From assembly GCF_004297185.1 (NCBI RefSeq), contig NZ_PGCL01000002.1, positions 62,001 to 126,000 on the forward strand: a stretch of DNA of 64,000 bases, in the 5' to 3' direction. This document shows, in pieces, positions 1 through 9,110 of the stretch (the first letter of the stretch is position 1; each line of letters begins with the position of its first letter). A model generated the notes under the pieces. That model had not been told where the DNA came from. It made no database searches and saw only the letters and a list, made by a program, of their open reading frames with translations. The translations under genes were made by a program, and so were the position numbers. Origin of the DNA: Methanofollis fontis (GTDB lineage Archaea > Halobacteriota > Methanomicrobia > Methanomicrobiales > Methanofollaceae).

Positions 1-13
1 AGGTGGTGCGCCT

Positions 14-946
14 GTGATCGGGATCGATGTGGGCGGGGCGAACCTGAAGGTGGTGGACGACGGCGGCGCCCATATCCACTACTGCCCTCTCTGGGCGGAA
101 GCGCCGCTCGCCGATCTCCTCTCCGCCTATGCGGGAAGGGGTGAGAACGCCGCTGTGGTGATGAGCGGCGAACTCGCCGACTCCTTTGCCTGCAAGGCCG
201 AGGGAATTCGGTTTATTGTGGATGCGGTCAGGGAACAGTTTCCGGATGCGCTCTTCTACGGCACGGACGGACGCTTCCACGACGGTCCGGTGCCAGAACT
301 TGCCGCCGCAAACTGGCTTGCATCCGCCGACTGGCTCCGGGAACGACATCCTTCTGCCGTCCTCCTCGATGTAGGCAGCACCACCGCCGATATCATTCCC
401 CTCGGCCAGTTTGACGACCTCCTCGGCCTCACCGATCTTCTCCGCCTCCAGAAGGGCTATCTGGTTTATACCGGCATGCTCAGGACGAATGTGGCGACGA
501 TCCTGCGGGCGGCCGAGATCAACGGGATCTTCACGCCGGTCTCGACCGAATATTTTGCCTGCAGCGCTGATGCCAATCTCGTGCTCGGCCAGATCGACGC
601 CGCCGACTACACCTCGGCCACACCGGATGGCGGCGCCGTGACGATGGAGGCGGCGCTGCGCAGACTTGCGCGGGTGGTCTGCTCTGACCTCGAGGAGATC
701 GGCGAGGAGGCCGCACGAGGCATCGCCATCCAGTTCTGCGCCGCACAGCAGGGGATGATCCTCCGCGCCGTTGGCGAGTGCATGCAGCGGTCCGGCGCAC
801 AGGAGGTCGTGTGTGCGGGGATCGGGGCCACCCTTTTTACGGAGATCCTGGGGAGTGTGAACCTGAACCGTGACCTCGGCGGGATGGCCGACGCCCTCCC
901 CGCCTGTGCCGTCAGGGAGGTGGCGAGACGGACCGCCTCCTCCTGA
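14..946 (+). CDS. mfnF: MfnF-like methanofuran biosynthesis enzyme
   Basis: The 310-residue product starts with an ASKHA-type phosphate-binding stretch (MIGIDVGGANLK) and has a second one near residue 118 (LLDVGSTTADIIPL), the pattern of the hydantoinase/oxoprolinase-like family long called 'H4MPT-linked C1 transfer pathway protein'. Established knowledge assigns this family to MfnF, which joins the aminomethylfuran and tyramine-glutamate parts of methanofuran, the first C1 carrier of methanogenesis. The start is GTG at 14, with AGGTGG at the very start of the window as ribosome binding site. The gene is complete at its 3' end; whether it heads an operon upstream cannot be seen. A small membrane protein gene appears to start at its stop codon. 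Confidence 0.85.
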   Translation: MIGIDVGGANLKVVDDGGAHIHYCPLWAEAPLADLLSAYAGRGENAAVVMSGELADSFACKAEGIRFIVDAVREQFPDALFYGTDGRFHDGPVPELAAANWLASADWLRERHPSAVLLDVGSTTADIIPLGQFDDLLGLTDLLRLQKGYLVYTGMLRTNVATILRAAEINGIFTPVSTEYFACSADANLVLGQIDAADYTSATPDGGAVTMEAALRRLARVVCSDLEEIGEEAARGIAIQFCAAQQGMILRAVGECMQRSGAQEVVCAGIGATLFTEILGSVNLNRDLGGMADALPACAVREVARRTASS

Positions 947-1161
947 GCATTCTGCTGCTGACGGGTTCCCTCCTGATCACCATCGTTTTATATGCCGTCG
1001 GCCTGCCGTTCTTCTTTCTCTTCCTGTTCATTCCGCTGATCCCCTTCTTCGGCCGCTCGCAACGGACGAAGCGTTGCCCGGTCTGCGGATGGGAAACCAC
1101 AGGCAACGAGAACTTCTGCCCCTTTGACGGTACCAGGCTCGACCATTCCGATGGTGAGTGA
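943..1161 (+). CDS. small membrane protein with C-terminal zinc ribbon
   Basis: A reading frame open from the stop at 871-873 to TGA 1159-1161 encodes a hydrophobic stretch of about 40 residues (two probable membrane segments, rich in Leu, Ile and Phe) followed by a compact zinc ribbon, CPVCGWETTGNENFCPFDG. This membrane-plus-ribbon architecture is common in small archaeal proteins of unknown role. There is no ATG, GTG or TTG in frame, so the start is uncertain: CTG at 943, which overlaps the mfnF TGA, or CTG at 904. The 3' half is antisense to the convergent gene that ends at 988. The composition looks like real protein, but the missing standard start lowers confidence. Confidence 0.5.
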   Translation: MSILLLTGSLLITIVLYAVGLPFFFLFLFIPLIPFFGRSQRTKRCPVCGWETTGNENFCPFDGTRLDHSDGE

Positions 1162-1620
1162 TACGATCGAGAGCAGTGAGTTGGGGATACGGAGTCCATA
1201 GAGCTCGGTCGACGGCACCGCCCCTGCCTGCCTTGTCGCATAGTTCCTCACCGATCCGCGATCGAGCACGATTCGCATGCTCTGTAGCAGTCGGGCGGCA
1301 TTGTTCATGCTTCGTCCCTCGGCGAGAACAAGGCAGAGGTCGACGATCAGGGAACCGACGCGGGTGTCTGGATAGAAGGGAGAGTCTGCCGATGCAAGTG
1401 CTCCGCAATCCACGCACCTGAACCGCCGCACCCAGACCGTGATCTCTCTTTTCCCGCCGGCCCCTTCGATCATGGCGAACCGCCGTCGCTTGATGTCATG
1501 GGGCCGCACCTCCCCGCCGCACTGCGGACAGCGTTCGCAATTTCCGAATTCAACGCCGTCAATGGCGGATATCGACATCACAACAAGGTCCGCAATCATC
1601 GGCGGGACACGCACCTGCAT
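988..1620 (-). CDS. zinc-ribbon/helical DNA-binding-like hypothetical protein
   Basis: The 210-residue frame has an N-terminal zinc ribbon of four cysteines (CPQCGGE near residue 35, CVDCGALAS near 70) followed by a helical region (VDLCLVLAEGRSMNNAARLL) that resembles the helix-turn-helix part of transposase N-termini and related archaeal regulators. I do not recognise a named family. From about residue 158 the sequence becomes low-complexity Glu/Arg/Gln, exactly where it runs antisense to the membrane zinc-ribbon frame on the other strand. The conserved-looking part ends near 'SLLSIVSLTIG', so the last 50 residues may be a read-through tail. There is no sign of a full transposase or inverted repeats. 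Confidence 0.55.
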   Translation of the reverse strand: MQVRVPPMIADLVVMSISAIDGVEFGNCERCPQCGGEVRPHDIKRRRFAMIEGAGGKREITVWVRRFRCVDCGALASADSPFYPDTRVGSLIVDLCLVLAEGRSMNNAARLLQSMRIVLDRGSVRNYATRQAGAVPSTELYGLRIPNSLLSIVSLTIGMVEPGTVKGAEVLVACGFPSADRATLRPLRAAEEGDQRNEQEEKEERQADGI

Positions 1621-1664
1621 GGATCAACCTGCGCCCCCCCGGTTTTTTAATCTATCAGACGGAG

Positions 1665-1677
1665 TTTGTTAAACAAA
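1665..1677. promoter_or_regulatory. inverted repeat upstream of fdhAB
   Basis: TTTGTT-A-AACAAA is a perfect 6-bp inverted repeat in the AT-rich interval between the divergent 988-1620 gene and fdhA, about 100 bp before the fdhA TATA box. A second short palindrome, GTTAAC, lies near 1688. This is a candidate regulator site; nothing in the sequence identifies the protein. Confidence 0.35.
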
Positions 1678-1774
1678 ACTGTGCTCAGTTAACATGATGC
1701 TATTATCGAAAAAACGGAAAATTCTTCGAATTTCCACAAATATTCACCAAAAAATACGCGCCGTGGGATAAGAG

Positions 1775-1817
1775 TTAAATATACCCGAGATGACGTTTTC
1801 GTATCCGAGGTAAGACT
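1775..1817 (+). promoter_or_regulatory. fdhAB promoter and ribosome binding site
   Basis: TTAAATATA at 1775-1783 fits an archaeal TATA box; a transcription start about 25 bases later (near 1804) would leave a short leader. GAGGT at 1807-1811 sits 6 bases before the ATG at 1818 and decides the fdhA start. Confidence 0.6.
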
Positions 1818-3884
1818 ATGGACATGAAGTATGTTCAGACAACATGCCCGTACTGTGGTACCGGGTGTACCTTTAACCTCGTTGTCAAGGACGGGAAGGT
1901 CTGCGGCGTCCAGCCGTACCACCGCTCTCCGGTCAACGAGGGTAAGGTCTGCCCGAAGGGCACCTATGCATGGGAGTTTGTGAACCGTGAGGACCGTCTC
2001 ACCACTCCCCTCATCAAGAAGGACGGAAAATTCGTCGAGGCGACCTGGGACGAGGCCTATGACCTCATCGCCCAGAAGTTCAAGTCCTACAAGCCCGACG
2101 AGTGTGCAGTGCTCTCATCGGCCCGTACCTCCAACGAGGACAACTACGCCCTGATGAAGTTCGCCCGCGGTGTACTGAAGACCCGCCACATCGACCACTG
2201 CGCCCGTCTCTGCCACGCCTCAACCGTTGCAGGGCTTGCCGCCTCGTTCGGTTCGGGTGCGATGACCAACTCGATTCTTGATATTGCAGAATCGAAGTGT
2301 GTCTTTATCATCGGGTCCAACACCTTTGAGCAGCACCCCCTCATCGGCCGCAAGATCGTGCAGGCGAGGGCAAACGGCGCCAAGGTCATCTACGCCGACC
2401 CGCGCTACACCCCCACCGCAAAGCAGGCCGACCTCTACATGCAGTTCAGATCGGGCTCTGATGTCGCCATCCTGAACTGTATCATGGGTGAGATCATCCG
2501 CAATGGCTGGGAGGACAAGGAATGGGTAGAGACCCGTGCAAAGAACTTTGAAGACCTGAAGGCGACTGTTCTGAAGGACGATTACCTGCCTGAGAATGTC
2601 GAGAAGATCTCGGGCATCCCGGCAGAGCAGCTCAAGACCGCTGCAGAGTGGATCGGGACCGCCGAATCGTCTGCCCTTCTCTACTCGATGGGCATCACCC
2701 AGCACACCGTTGGTGTTGACAATGTGAAGTCCACTGCAAATCTCCAGATGCTCACCGGCAACATCGGCAAGCGTGGAGGCGGTGTGAACGCTCTGCGTGG
2801 CCAGAACAACGTTCAGGGCGCCTGCGATATGGGTGCGCTCCCGGTTGTTTTCACCGGCTACCAGAAGGTCATCGACCCGGCAGCCCACGAGAAGTTCGCC
2901 AAGGCCTGGGGCTTCCCCGACGGCATCTGCGAACCGAAGAACGGCTATGAGGTCACCATCATGATGGACGTCCTCACCGACAACCCCGGCGAGCTCAAGG
3001 CGATGTACATCATGGGCGAGAACCCGCTCCTCTCAGACCCCGACCTCACCCACGTCGAGCACGCCATCGACAACCTCGAGTTCCTGGTTGTGCAGGATAT
3101 CTTCCTGACCGAAACGGCGGAGCGTGCAGATGTCGTGCTGCCTGCCACCTGCTATGCGGAGAAGGACGGTACGCAGACCTCGACCGAGCGGCGTGTCCAG
3201 ATGTGGCGCAAGGCCCAGGAAGCCCCCGGTCAGGCAAAGCTCGACTGGCAGATCATCGCCGAGCTCTCTGCAAAGATGGGCTATGCCGAGCAGTTCCCCT
3301 GGAAGACCTCCGAGGATGTCTTCAACGAGATCGCCGAGGTCACGCCGTCCTACCACGGCATGAACTACGAGCGGCTGAACCGGCCCGAGGCCCTCCACTG
3401 GCCCTGCCCCACGACCGAGCACCCCGGCACCCCGATCCTGCACATCGGCAAGTGCTCACACCCCGATGGCATGGGCGTCATGCACCCCATCGAGTGGAAG
3501 CCGCCGGCAGAGGTCCCGGACGAGGAGTACCCGTTCGTTCTCACCACCGGACGGTGCATCTGGCACTGGCACACCGGCACCATGACTCGCCGCTCCAAGC
3601 ACCTCGACGAGGAGGTCCCGACCGGATGGATCGAGATCAACCCCGAGGACGCAAAGGCACTCGGTGTCGTCGACGGCGAGCTTGTCAAGGCGACCTCGCG
3701 CCGTGGCACCGTCAACGTGCCCGCCAAGGTCACCAAGGACATCATGAAGGGTGTCATGTTCATGCCGTTCCACTTCAAGGAATGCGCGGCAAACGTGCTC
3801 ACCAACAATGCCCTCGACCCGATCGCCAAGATCCCGGAGTTCAAGGCGTGTTCTGTGAAGGTTGAGAAGATCCAGGAGGCCTGA
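1818..3884 (+). CDS. fdhA: formate dehydrogenase catalytic subunit (F420-dependent type)
   Basis: This is a 688-residue molybdopterin oxidoreductase that oxidises formate to CO2 and passes the electrons to FdhB and F420. The N-terminal [4Fe-4S] site is visible as C10, C13, C17 and C45. The active-site segment [17 protein letters not shown] carries Cys132-His133 where some homologues have selenocysteine, so this is a Cys enzyme. The pterin-binding core ([30 protein letters not shown]) and the C-terminal molydopterin-dinucleotide-binding domain ([20 protein letters not shown]) are intact. Length is normal for methanogen FdhA. It is followed by fdhB after 2 bases and lies 5 kb from a tungstate/molybdate transporter. 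Usually cytoplasmic and often coupled to heterodisulfide reductase, whose genes are not in this window. Confidence 0.96.
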   Translation: MDMKYVQTTCPYCGTGCTFNLVVKDGKVCGVQPYHRSPVNEGKVCPKGTYAWEFVNREDRLTTPLIKKDGKFVEATWDEAYDLIAQKFKSYKPDECAVLSSARTSNEDNYALMKFARGVLKTRHIDHCARLCHASTVAGLAASFGSGAMTNSILDIAESKCVFIIGSNTFEQHPLIGRKIVQARANGAKVIYADPRYTPTAKQADLYMQFRSGSDVAILNCIMGEIIRNGWEDKEWVETRAKNFEDLKATVLKDDYLPENVEKISGIPAEQLKTAAEWIGTAESSALLYSMGITQHTVGVDNVKSTANLQMLTGNIGKRGGGVNALRGQNNVQGACDMGALPVVFTGYQKVIDPAAHEKFAKAWGFPDGICEPKNGYEVTIMMDVLTDNPGELKAMYIMGENPLLSDPDLTHVEHAIDNLEFLVVQDIFLTETAERADVVLPATCYAEKDGTQTSTERRVQMWRKAQEAPGQAKLDWQIIAELSAKMGYAEQFPWKTSEDVFNEIAEVTPSYHGMNYERLNRPEALHWPCPTTEHPGTPILHIGKCSHPDGMGVMHPIEWKPPAEVPDEEYPFVLTTGRCIWHWHTGTMTRRSKHLDEEVPTGWIEINPEDAKALGVVDGELVKATSRRGTVNVPAKVTKDIMKGVMFMPFHFKECAANVLTNNALDPIAKIPEFKACSVKVEKIQEA

Positions 3885-3886
3885 AA

Positions 3887-5128
3887 ATGTCAGCAAAAGG
3901 CGATATGTATTACGCATGGTCCACCGATGAGGACCTCCTTGCAAAGGGCGAGTGCGGCGGTGCGGTCTCCTCGCTCCTGAAGTTCGCCCTCGAGAGCAAG
4001 ATGGTCGACGCCGTTCTGGCCGTCAAGAAGGGGCAGGACATCTACGACGCCGTTCCGGCCCTCATCACCGACCCTGCAGAGATTGCAGAGGCTGCGGGCT
4101 CGCTCCACTGCGGGACGCTCCTCCTCTCCAAGCTCTTCAAGAAGTACCTCGACGGTGCGAAGGACATGAAGATCGCCGTCACCGTCAAGGGCTGTGACGC
4201 CATGGGCATGTACGAACTGGCCAAGCGCCAGCAGATCAACCTCGACAATGTCGTGATGATCGGCCTGAACTGTGGTGGAACCGTGAGCCCGGTCACCGCC
4301 CGCAAGATGATTGCGGACAAGTTCGAGACCGACCCCGACGTCGTCGTCAAGGAGGAGATCGACAAGGGCCAGTTCATCATCGAGACCGCCGACGGTCACA
4401 AGGGCATCTCCATCGACGAACTCGAGGAAGAGGGCTACGGCCGCCGGAGCAACTGCCGCCGGTGCAAGATGAAAGTCCCGCGTCAGGCAGACCTCGCCTG
4501 CGGAAATTGGGGCGTCATCGGTGACAAGGCGGGCAAGGCCACCTTTGTCGAAGTCTGCTCCGAGAAGGGTGCAAAGCTCCTCGACGAGGCCGTGAAGGCC
4601 GGCAAGCTTGCCACCGATGCTCCGATCCCGAAGGGTATCGAGATCCGCGGCAAGGTCGAGAACGCCATGCTCAAGCTCGGCGACAAGTGGCGGGCAAAGG
4701 ACTTCGAGGCACTCGGCGAGGGCAAGGACCGCCTGAAGACGATTGTCGAGGAGACCTCCAAGTGTATCAAGTGCTACCAGTGCATTGAGAACTGCCCGAT
4801 CTGCTACTGTGTGGAGTGCTCCACCAAGAAGCCCTACCTGGTCAAGCCCGGAGAGGTTCCGCCGAACTTCATGTTCCACCTGATCCGGTTCGCCCACATC
4901 TCGGACTCCTGCATCAACTGTGGTCAGTGCCAGGAACTCTGTGCGATGGACATCCCCAATGCGCTGTTCATGCACGCCCTGCAGGTCGACCTCCAGGAGA
5001 TGTTCGGATTTGTGCCCGGTGTGGACATGACTCTCCCGGTGCTTGCGCTTGTTGAGGAAGGCGAAGAGAGGACGCGTCTGGCCGGAACCGGCAGCGACCA
5101 GATCTTCGACATCTTCAAGAAGGAATAA
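3887..5128 (+). CDS. fdhB: formate dehydrogenase F420-reducing subunit
   Basis: The 413-residue product belongs to the FrhB/FdhB family that binds FAD and [4Fe-4S] clusters and reduces coenzyme F420 with electrons from FdhA. The N-terminal FrhB-type region ([14 protein letters not shown], residues about 23-36; [19 protein letters not shown]-like motif) is followed by two C-terminal cysteine clusters: [19 protein letters not shown] (residues about 288-306) and [11 protein letters not shown] (about 344-354). The start at 3887 is preceded by GGAGG overlapping the end of fdhA, so the two genes are co-transcribed and probably translated at similar rates. A T-tract follows the stop. Confidence 0.95.
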   Translation: MSAKGDMYYAWSTDEDLLAKGECGGAVSSLLKFALESKMVDAVLAVKKGQDIYDAVPALITDPAEIAEAAGSLHCGTLLLSKLFKKYLDGAKDMKIAVTVKGCDAMGMYELAKRQQINLDNVVMIGLNCGGTVSPVTARKMIADKFETDPDVVVKEEIDKGQFIIETADGHKGISIDELEEEGYGRRSNCRRCKMKVPRQADLACGNWGVIGDKAGKATFVEVCSEKGAKLLDEAVKAGKLATDAPIPKGIEIRGKVENAMLKLGDKWRAKDFEALGEGKDRLKTIVEETSKCIKCYQCIENCPICYCVECSTKKPYLVKPGEVPPNFMFHLIRFAHISDSCINCGQCQELCAMDIPNALFMHALQVDLQEMFGFVPGVDMTLPVLALVEEGEERTRLAGTGSDQIFDIFKKE

Positions 5129-5134
5129 AATCTC

Positions 5135-5142
5135 TTTTTTTT
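5135..5142 (+). terminator. T-tract terminator of fdhAB
   Basis: Eight consecutive T residues begin 7 bases after the fdhB stop, the usual archaeal termination signal; no strong stem precedes it. Confidence 0.55.
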
Positions 5143-5238
5143 GAGCCGGAACGAAGAAACCGGTATTGATAATGGTTCTCTGGGCCCTCCTGAGCGTTGG
5201 CAGGGATGGTCGAGGGAGAAAAAGGAGTGATCTGAACT

Positions 5239-5739
5239 CTACTGGAAGTTAGGAACAAATATCGGCACCCAGCATCCTGACCCGTCCGGGCATGGATGGA
5301 GTGAGAGTTCTGTCTTCCCTGTCTGGCCTTGGACCGGGTGCAACATGATGACCGTGCCGGTGTTTTCCCTGGAACAGCGTAGGGGAGCAGCATAGACATC
5401 GTAATCCCGGTATGCATGCTGAATCATGCCTCTGGAAGGAACGGCGAAATCAGCCGATCTCCGGGCATGTTTTTTCAGTGCCAGTGAGACCCCGGGAGAG
5501 AAGAAATCTTCCAGTTGTCCTCCGACAGAATCGAGGGGTTCAATACCAAATAGCGTGGCAGCTACGGTGTTCAGGTAAAGGAGGTCGTTGTTTCCCGATA
5601 GGGCGATCACAGGAAACGGGAGTGCTTCCAGGATGCAGAGAGGTGTGCGTGAGTCCAGGGCGGTCAGAGGTTCAGGTAGTTCCTGCTGCTGGTGATCGGG
5701 GTCATTGGTCATCGGGCGGTTCATAGAGTTCAGCTCCAC
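5239..5739 (-). CDS. single-PAS-domain protein
   Basis: A 166-residue protein with one recognisable PAS fold: residues about 36-130 read ALPFPVIALSGNNDLLYLNTVAATLFG and run through to VIMLHPVQGQTG, the usual PAS start and its last strand. No kinase, helix-turn-helix or membrane segment follows, so it is either a stand-alone sensor or a partner of another signalling protein. The C-terminal tail contains CPDGSGC, a possible metal or disulfide pair. Start choices are Met1 (5739), Met6 or Met10. It is divergent from a second PAS protein, with a palindrome between them, suggesting joint control. Confidence 0.7.
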   Translation of the reverse strand: MELNSMNRPMTNDPDHQQQELPEPLTALDSRTPLCILEALPFPVIALSGNNDLLYLNTVAATLFGIEPLDSVGGQLEDFFSPGVSLALKKHARRSADFAVPSRGMIQHAYRDYDVYAAPLRCSRENTGTVIMLHPVQGQTGKTELSLHPCPDGSGCWVPIFVPNFQ

Positions 5740-5776
5740 CTGAATGGTGGACGTATGAATATATAATTCTATGTAT

Positions 5777-5791
5777 TAGTGATAATCACTA
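5777..5791. promoter_or_regulatory. palindrome between divergent PAS genes
   Basis: TAGTGAT-A-ATCACTA is a perfect 15-base palindrome in the 129-base AT-rich interval between the genes starting at 5739 (minus) and 5869 (plus). The downstream gene has an N-terminal helix-turn-helix, so it may bind here itself (inference). Confidence 0.5.
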
Positions 5792-5868
5792 GGGATAATC
5801 AAACCCGGTTGCCCGTCCGTGCAATCTGAAGCCAACCTTCAAGATGGAGAAAAAGGAAATCCTAGTCC

Positions 5869-7284
5869 ATGGTGGAAGAGAGAAGGGAACTGACAGAGAT
5901 CAGGGAACTTCTCAGGGAGAATCCCCGGGGGATGTCGGTCACCCAGATAGCGGAGGCCATTGGGATGAACCGGATCACGGTTGCGCGCTATCTCGATGTG
6001 CTCCGTGCCTCAGGTCAGGTCGAAATGGAGCCGTATGGGCAGGCAAAAGTTTTTTTCATCGCGCAAAGGGTCCCTATCAATCTTATTTTCGATGTTCTGC
6101 CGGCCGGCATCGCGATGCTCGATCGACGGGGACGGATCATTGATGTTAATGACCGTTTTCGTTCGATACCGGGAATGGAAGAGAGAGAGGTGGTCGGTCG
6201 GTCAGTCGTTTCTCTCTTCTCTCCGGGCGAAGGATCCGAGGCGCTCGAGGAGGCGCTTCATGGGACGGAAGAGGGGCACCAGAGCGCCTGTGAAATCCGT
6301 ACAGGAACCGATGGCGAGGATACAATCTTCAGGGCGACGATCGTTCCGACCGTCTTCACCGATGGGACAACAGGCACGGTTCTGATTTTTGAGGACGTCA
6401 CCATGCAGAAATGGCAGGAAGAGCGCCTGATCGCACAGCGAGATCTTGCACTGGTTCTGTCGTCTGCAGAAACCCTCCATGAAGCGATGCCGGTGTGCGT
6501 TGAGACGGCGATCCGTATATCCGGCATGGAGAGCGGGGGCATCTATGTCGTGGATCGCCAGACTGGAGCGTTCCGTCTTGTGCATTCGACCGGCGTGACG
6601 AAGAGACTGATCCGCAACTTTTCGATTATCGAGGTGGATACCGACCTGGGGAGGATGATCCAGAACGGTCTTCCGGTCTACTGGGAGGGCGCCACAGACG
6701 AGCGAAAAGGTGGGATTTTTACCGCTCTTGAGGCAGAACTTACTTCCTATGCAATACTTCCGGTGCAAAACCGCGGCAGTGTGATCGCCTGTTTCACGAT
6801 GGGTTCTCCCACCAGGGGTGTCATCCGTCCGGAGAGTCGGCGGTCACTCGAAATGATCGCGGCATCCATCGGGAATGCGATCGCGCGGATACTGGCGCGT
6901 GATGAGATCCAGGAAAATGAGGAGAAGTACCGCATGCTCTTCAACAATCTCGATGATGCGATATTCCTCCATCTGATCGACAGCACCGGCCCTGGCAGGA
7001 TCATCGAGGTGAATGACACCACCTGCGAACGACTCGGGTATACGCGGGAGGATCTGCTCACCATGACTCCCCTCGAGATTAATGACCCCGATTATCCGGG
7101 CAATCTCCCCGGGATCATGTCTCGACTCCTGCGGGAGGGGCATGTCCTGTTCAGGTGGGCCCACATGACCCGCACCGGGGAGCGTATCCCGGTGGAGATC
7201 AATGCCCATCTCTTCACCTTCAGGGGGGAGCAGGTGGTGCTCTCCATTGTGCGCGATCTCAGGCAGTGCGAAGAACGGGGATGA
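5869..7284 (+). CDS. HTH-PAS-GAF-PAS sensory regulator
   Basis: The 471-residue protein begins with a winged-helix-like DNA-binding segment (residues about 18-50, MSVTQIAEAIGMNRITVARY), then a PAS domain (about 65-180, INLIFDVLPAGIAMLDRRGRI), a GAF-like domain (about 190-345, covering ETAIRISGMESGGIYVVD to SIGNAIARILARDEI), and a second PAS domain to the C-terminus (about 350-465). No histidine kinase or receiver domain is present, so it looks like a one-component transcription regulator that reads small-molecule or redox signals. Many Methanomicrobiales encode such proteins. It is divergent from the single-PAS gene, and its end is 18 bases from the convergent ornithine-cyclodeaminase-like gene. 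Confidence 0.75.
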   Translation: MVEERRELTEIRELLRENPRGMSVTQIAEAIGMNRITVARYLDVLRASGQVEMEPYGQAKVFFIAQRVPINLIFDVLPAGIAMLDRRGRIIDVNDRFRSIPGMEEREVVGRSVVSLFSPGEGSEALEEALHGTEEGHQSACEIRTGTDGEDTIFRATIVPTVFTDGTTGTVLIFEDVTMQKWQEERLIAQRDLALVLSSAETLHEAMPVCVETAIRISGMESGGIYVVDRQTGAFRLVHSTGVTKRLIRNFSIIEVDTDLGRMIQNGLPVYWEGATDERKGGIFTALEAELTSYAILPVQNRGSVIACFTMGSPTRGVIRPESRRSLEMIAASIGNAIARILARDEIQENEEKYRMLFNNLDDAIFLHLIDSTGPGRIIEVNDTTCERLGYTREDLLTMTPLEINDPDYPGNLPGIMSRLLREGHVLFRWAHMTRTGERIPVEINAHLFTFRGEQVVLSIVRDLRQCEERG

Positions 7285-7302
7285 ACGGACGACAGGTGCC
7301 TC

Positions 7303-8280
7303 TCACCATGGCACTTCAGATCCGATGCCCATCATTTCTGCCCTTTTCAAGGTCTCAACTGCGGCATATGTATCCTGAACGCCGATTCCGACTGATTTGA
7401 AAAGGGTAACTCCATCCGCATCCAGGCGGCCGGGGAGGGTGCCGGAGGCCGCCTGACCGATCTCACCGGCGATGCTATCCGGTGTAATCAGACCGCGAGA
7501 GAGGGGGATGATGATATCTCCTGCCTCGACAGAGGCGGCATCATATGCATCAACAAAGAGGCGTGCCCGACAGATGGTTTCACCGGGTATTTCCTGCATA
7601 TCAGGCCTGTATGCCCCGACAGCGTTAACGTGGGTTCCGTCTTCGAGAGCGCTGTCACAGAACACCGGTGTCATTGAACTGGTGGCTGTGCAGACGATGT
7701 CTGCTCCCCGCAGTGCTTCATCCGGTGAATCCGCCGCAATAAAGGAGCATGCAAAACCCCTGTCGCTCATTTCATTGACAAAATTCCGGACATGAGCAGC
7801 CTTTCGGGCATATACCCTCACCTCCTCTATCGGGCGCACCGCGCAAACCGCCTCGATCTGGGTGCGGGCCTGCACGCCGGCTCCGATCACCGCCGCCACG
7901 CTGCTGCCCGGGCGGGAGAGGAGATCGGTCGCCAGACCGGAGGCGGCACCCGTCCTGATCGCCGTCAGGGCCGATCCCTCCATCAGGGCCAGGGGTCGAC
8001 CGCAACCTGGATGGAAGACGAGGACCGCCCCATGGATCAGGGGCAGGCCCGCACCCTCATTGTTGGGGAAGAGTGTGACGACCTTCACCGAGAGGGCGGG
8101 TTCTGGCCCGGTGACTGCGGCGGGCATGCTGAGACATTCACCGATCCCGGTTTCTGCCCTGTTCCTGAGGGGTGTGTCGGTTGTTCCCTGAGAGTGAGCG
8201 ATGAATGCCCTTCTCATTGCGTCGATTGCCGCCCACATGGGGAGGGCGGTTACAACGTCCTCAGCACTGAGAACTCGCAC
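7303..8280 (-). CDS. ornithine cyclodeaminase/mu-crystallin family protein
   Basis: From the GTG at 8280 the product is 325 residues, normal for the family. It shows the family's substrate part (VKVVTLFPNNEGAGLPLIHGAVLVF) and the NAD-binding Rossmann motif VIGAGVQARTQIEAV, followed by DIVCTATSS and the conserved FVDAYDAASVEAGDI. Members include ornithine cyclodeaminase, archaeal alanine dehydrogenase and imine reductases; the sequence alone does not separate them. The frame stays open upstream to 8421, but those 47 residues are not family-like, and AGGAAAGG lies at a good distance from GTG 8280 (GTG 8289 is an alternative). It faces the PAS regulator convergently. Confidence 0.8.
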   Translation of the reverse strand: MRVLSAEDVVTALPMWAAIDAMRRAFIAHSQGTTDTPLRNRAETGIGECLSMPAAVTGPEPALSVKVVTLFPNNEGAGLPLIHGAVLVFHPGCGRPLALMEGSALTAIRTGAASGLATDLLSRPGSSVAAVIGAGVQARTQIEAVCAVRPIEEVRVYARKAAHVRNFVNEMSDRGFACSFIAADSPDEALRGADIVCTATSSMTPVFCDSALEDGTHVNAVGAYRPDMQEIPGETICRARLFVDAYDAASVEAGDIIIPLSRGLITPDSIAGEIGQAASGTLPGRLDADGVTLFKSVGIGVQDTYAAVETLKRAEMMGIGSEVPW

Positions 8281-8600
8281 TCCCAACACCTTTCCTTGGG
8301 AGGAGAACTGACAGGAGCACGTGCCCACGAGAAAATTTTGGGTCAATTTTTGAGGTGATCTCGCACGTATTCTGTTGTGTCGGTGGATTTTCTGGTGGGG
8401 GGTCTTGCGCCATTGACACAACCTTCGATCGGTGGCATGATGAAACCTTTGACTTCGTGTATTCCAGATGCTTAAAACAGGATATCATGGGTTTGAAAGT
8501 CTGATACCGTCCCTGCCGGATTCCCCCACACGGGATCCGGCCACGGCATAGCCGGCGCCAATATAAGAAACATAAAGGATGTTTGTGTGGTGAAACCGGT
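8281..8600. other. 320-base interval with no gene; contains a hairpin
   Basis: No convincing coding frame lies between the cyclodeaminase-like and acylphosphatase genes, both on the minus strand. The interval has AAAATT-N7-AATTTT near 8332-8350 close to the cyclodeaminase promoter position, and a strong hairpin at 8516-8540: CCGGAT/ATCCGG and CCC/GGG with one bulged T and a six-base loop. The hairpin could be a 3' element of the acylphosphatase mRNA or a leader element of the cyclodeaminase gene. Confidence 0.4.
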
Positions 8601-9071
8601 TCATCGTGCCGGTTCATCGCGGTTCTGTTCCTGGACAATCGCTCTGAGGAGTTCATTTGTTCTGCGCTGTTCAGCAAGCAGCGCCTGTTCTGTCCGGAGG
8701 ATCTCCCTGAGGAGGTCGAGGGCAAACCCGCTCCGCCGGAAATATTCCTCATCGCGATCGCCGAAATGTGCAGAAAAACCCGGATGCCTGCCGGTCGCCT
8801 CCGTCACCTCCGCTTCGATCCCCCGGACGGCGATCATCGGATCGTCGGATGCCCATGCCTCCTCCAGAAATGCCGTCAGGTCCGCCGCCTCGCCCTCGGC
8901 CACAATCTCCACCGTGCCATCGGGCCGGTTCTCCGCATACCCGGAGAGAGAGTGGGCGGCGCCGCGGGAGGCGATATACCCGCGGTAACCGACCCCCTGT
9001 ACCCGTCCACTGGCAACGGCCCGCAGTCCCATGACCCCCTGCCTGCCGGAAAAAGGATTCTTCTGCACCAT
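8601..9071 (-). CDS. acylphosphatase-domain protein with helical C-terminal extension
   Basis: Residues about 14-103 are an acylphosphatase fold: the phosphate-binding loop GRVQGVGYRGYI with its catalytic Arg, and GYAENRPDGTVEIVAEG with the catalytic Asn, are both kept. Such enzymes hydrolyse acyl phosphates. Typical acylphosphatases are about 90 residues, but this one continues for about 50 residues in a charged helical tail (LLREILRTEQALLAEQRRTN) likely to form a coiled coil for self-association or partner binding. Met14 (9032), preceded by AGGGGG, is an equally good start and matches the usual N-terminus of the family. It lies 39 bases downstream of wtpC on the same strand, perhaps as a distal gene of that operon. 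Confidence 0.8.
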   Translation of the reverse strand: MVQKNPFSGRQGVMGLRAVASGRVQGVGYRGYIASRGAAHSLSGYAENRPDGTVEIVAEGEAADLTAFLEEAWASDDPMIAVRGIEAEVTEATGRHPGFSAHFGDRDEEYFRRSGFALDLLREILRTEQALLAEQRRTNELLRAIVQEQNRDEPAR

Positions 9072-9110
9072 GCCGGAAAAGTGGGAAAAGAGAGAATATA
9101 CGGGTGACGG

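Noticed and set aside
988-1620. transposase of an insertion sequence
   Set aside because: Only a zinc-ribbon and short helical part are seen; no catalytic acidic triad, terminal repeats or target duplication.
1818-3884. selenocysteine formate dehydrogenase
   Set aside because: The active-site residue is an ordinary Cys codon (Cys132) and there is no in-frame TGA.
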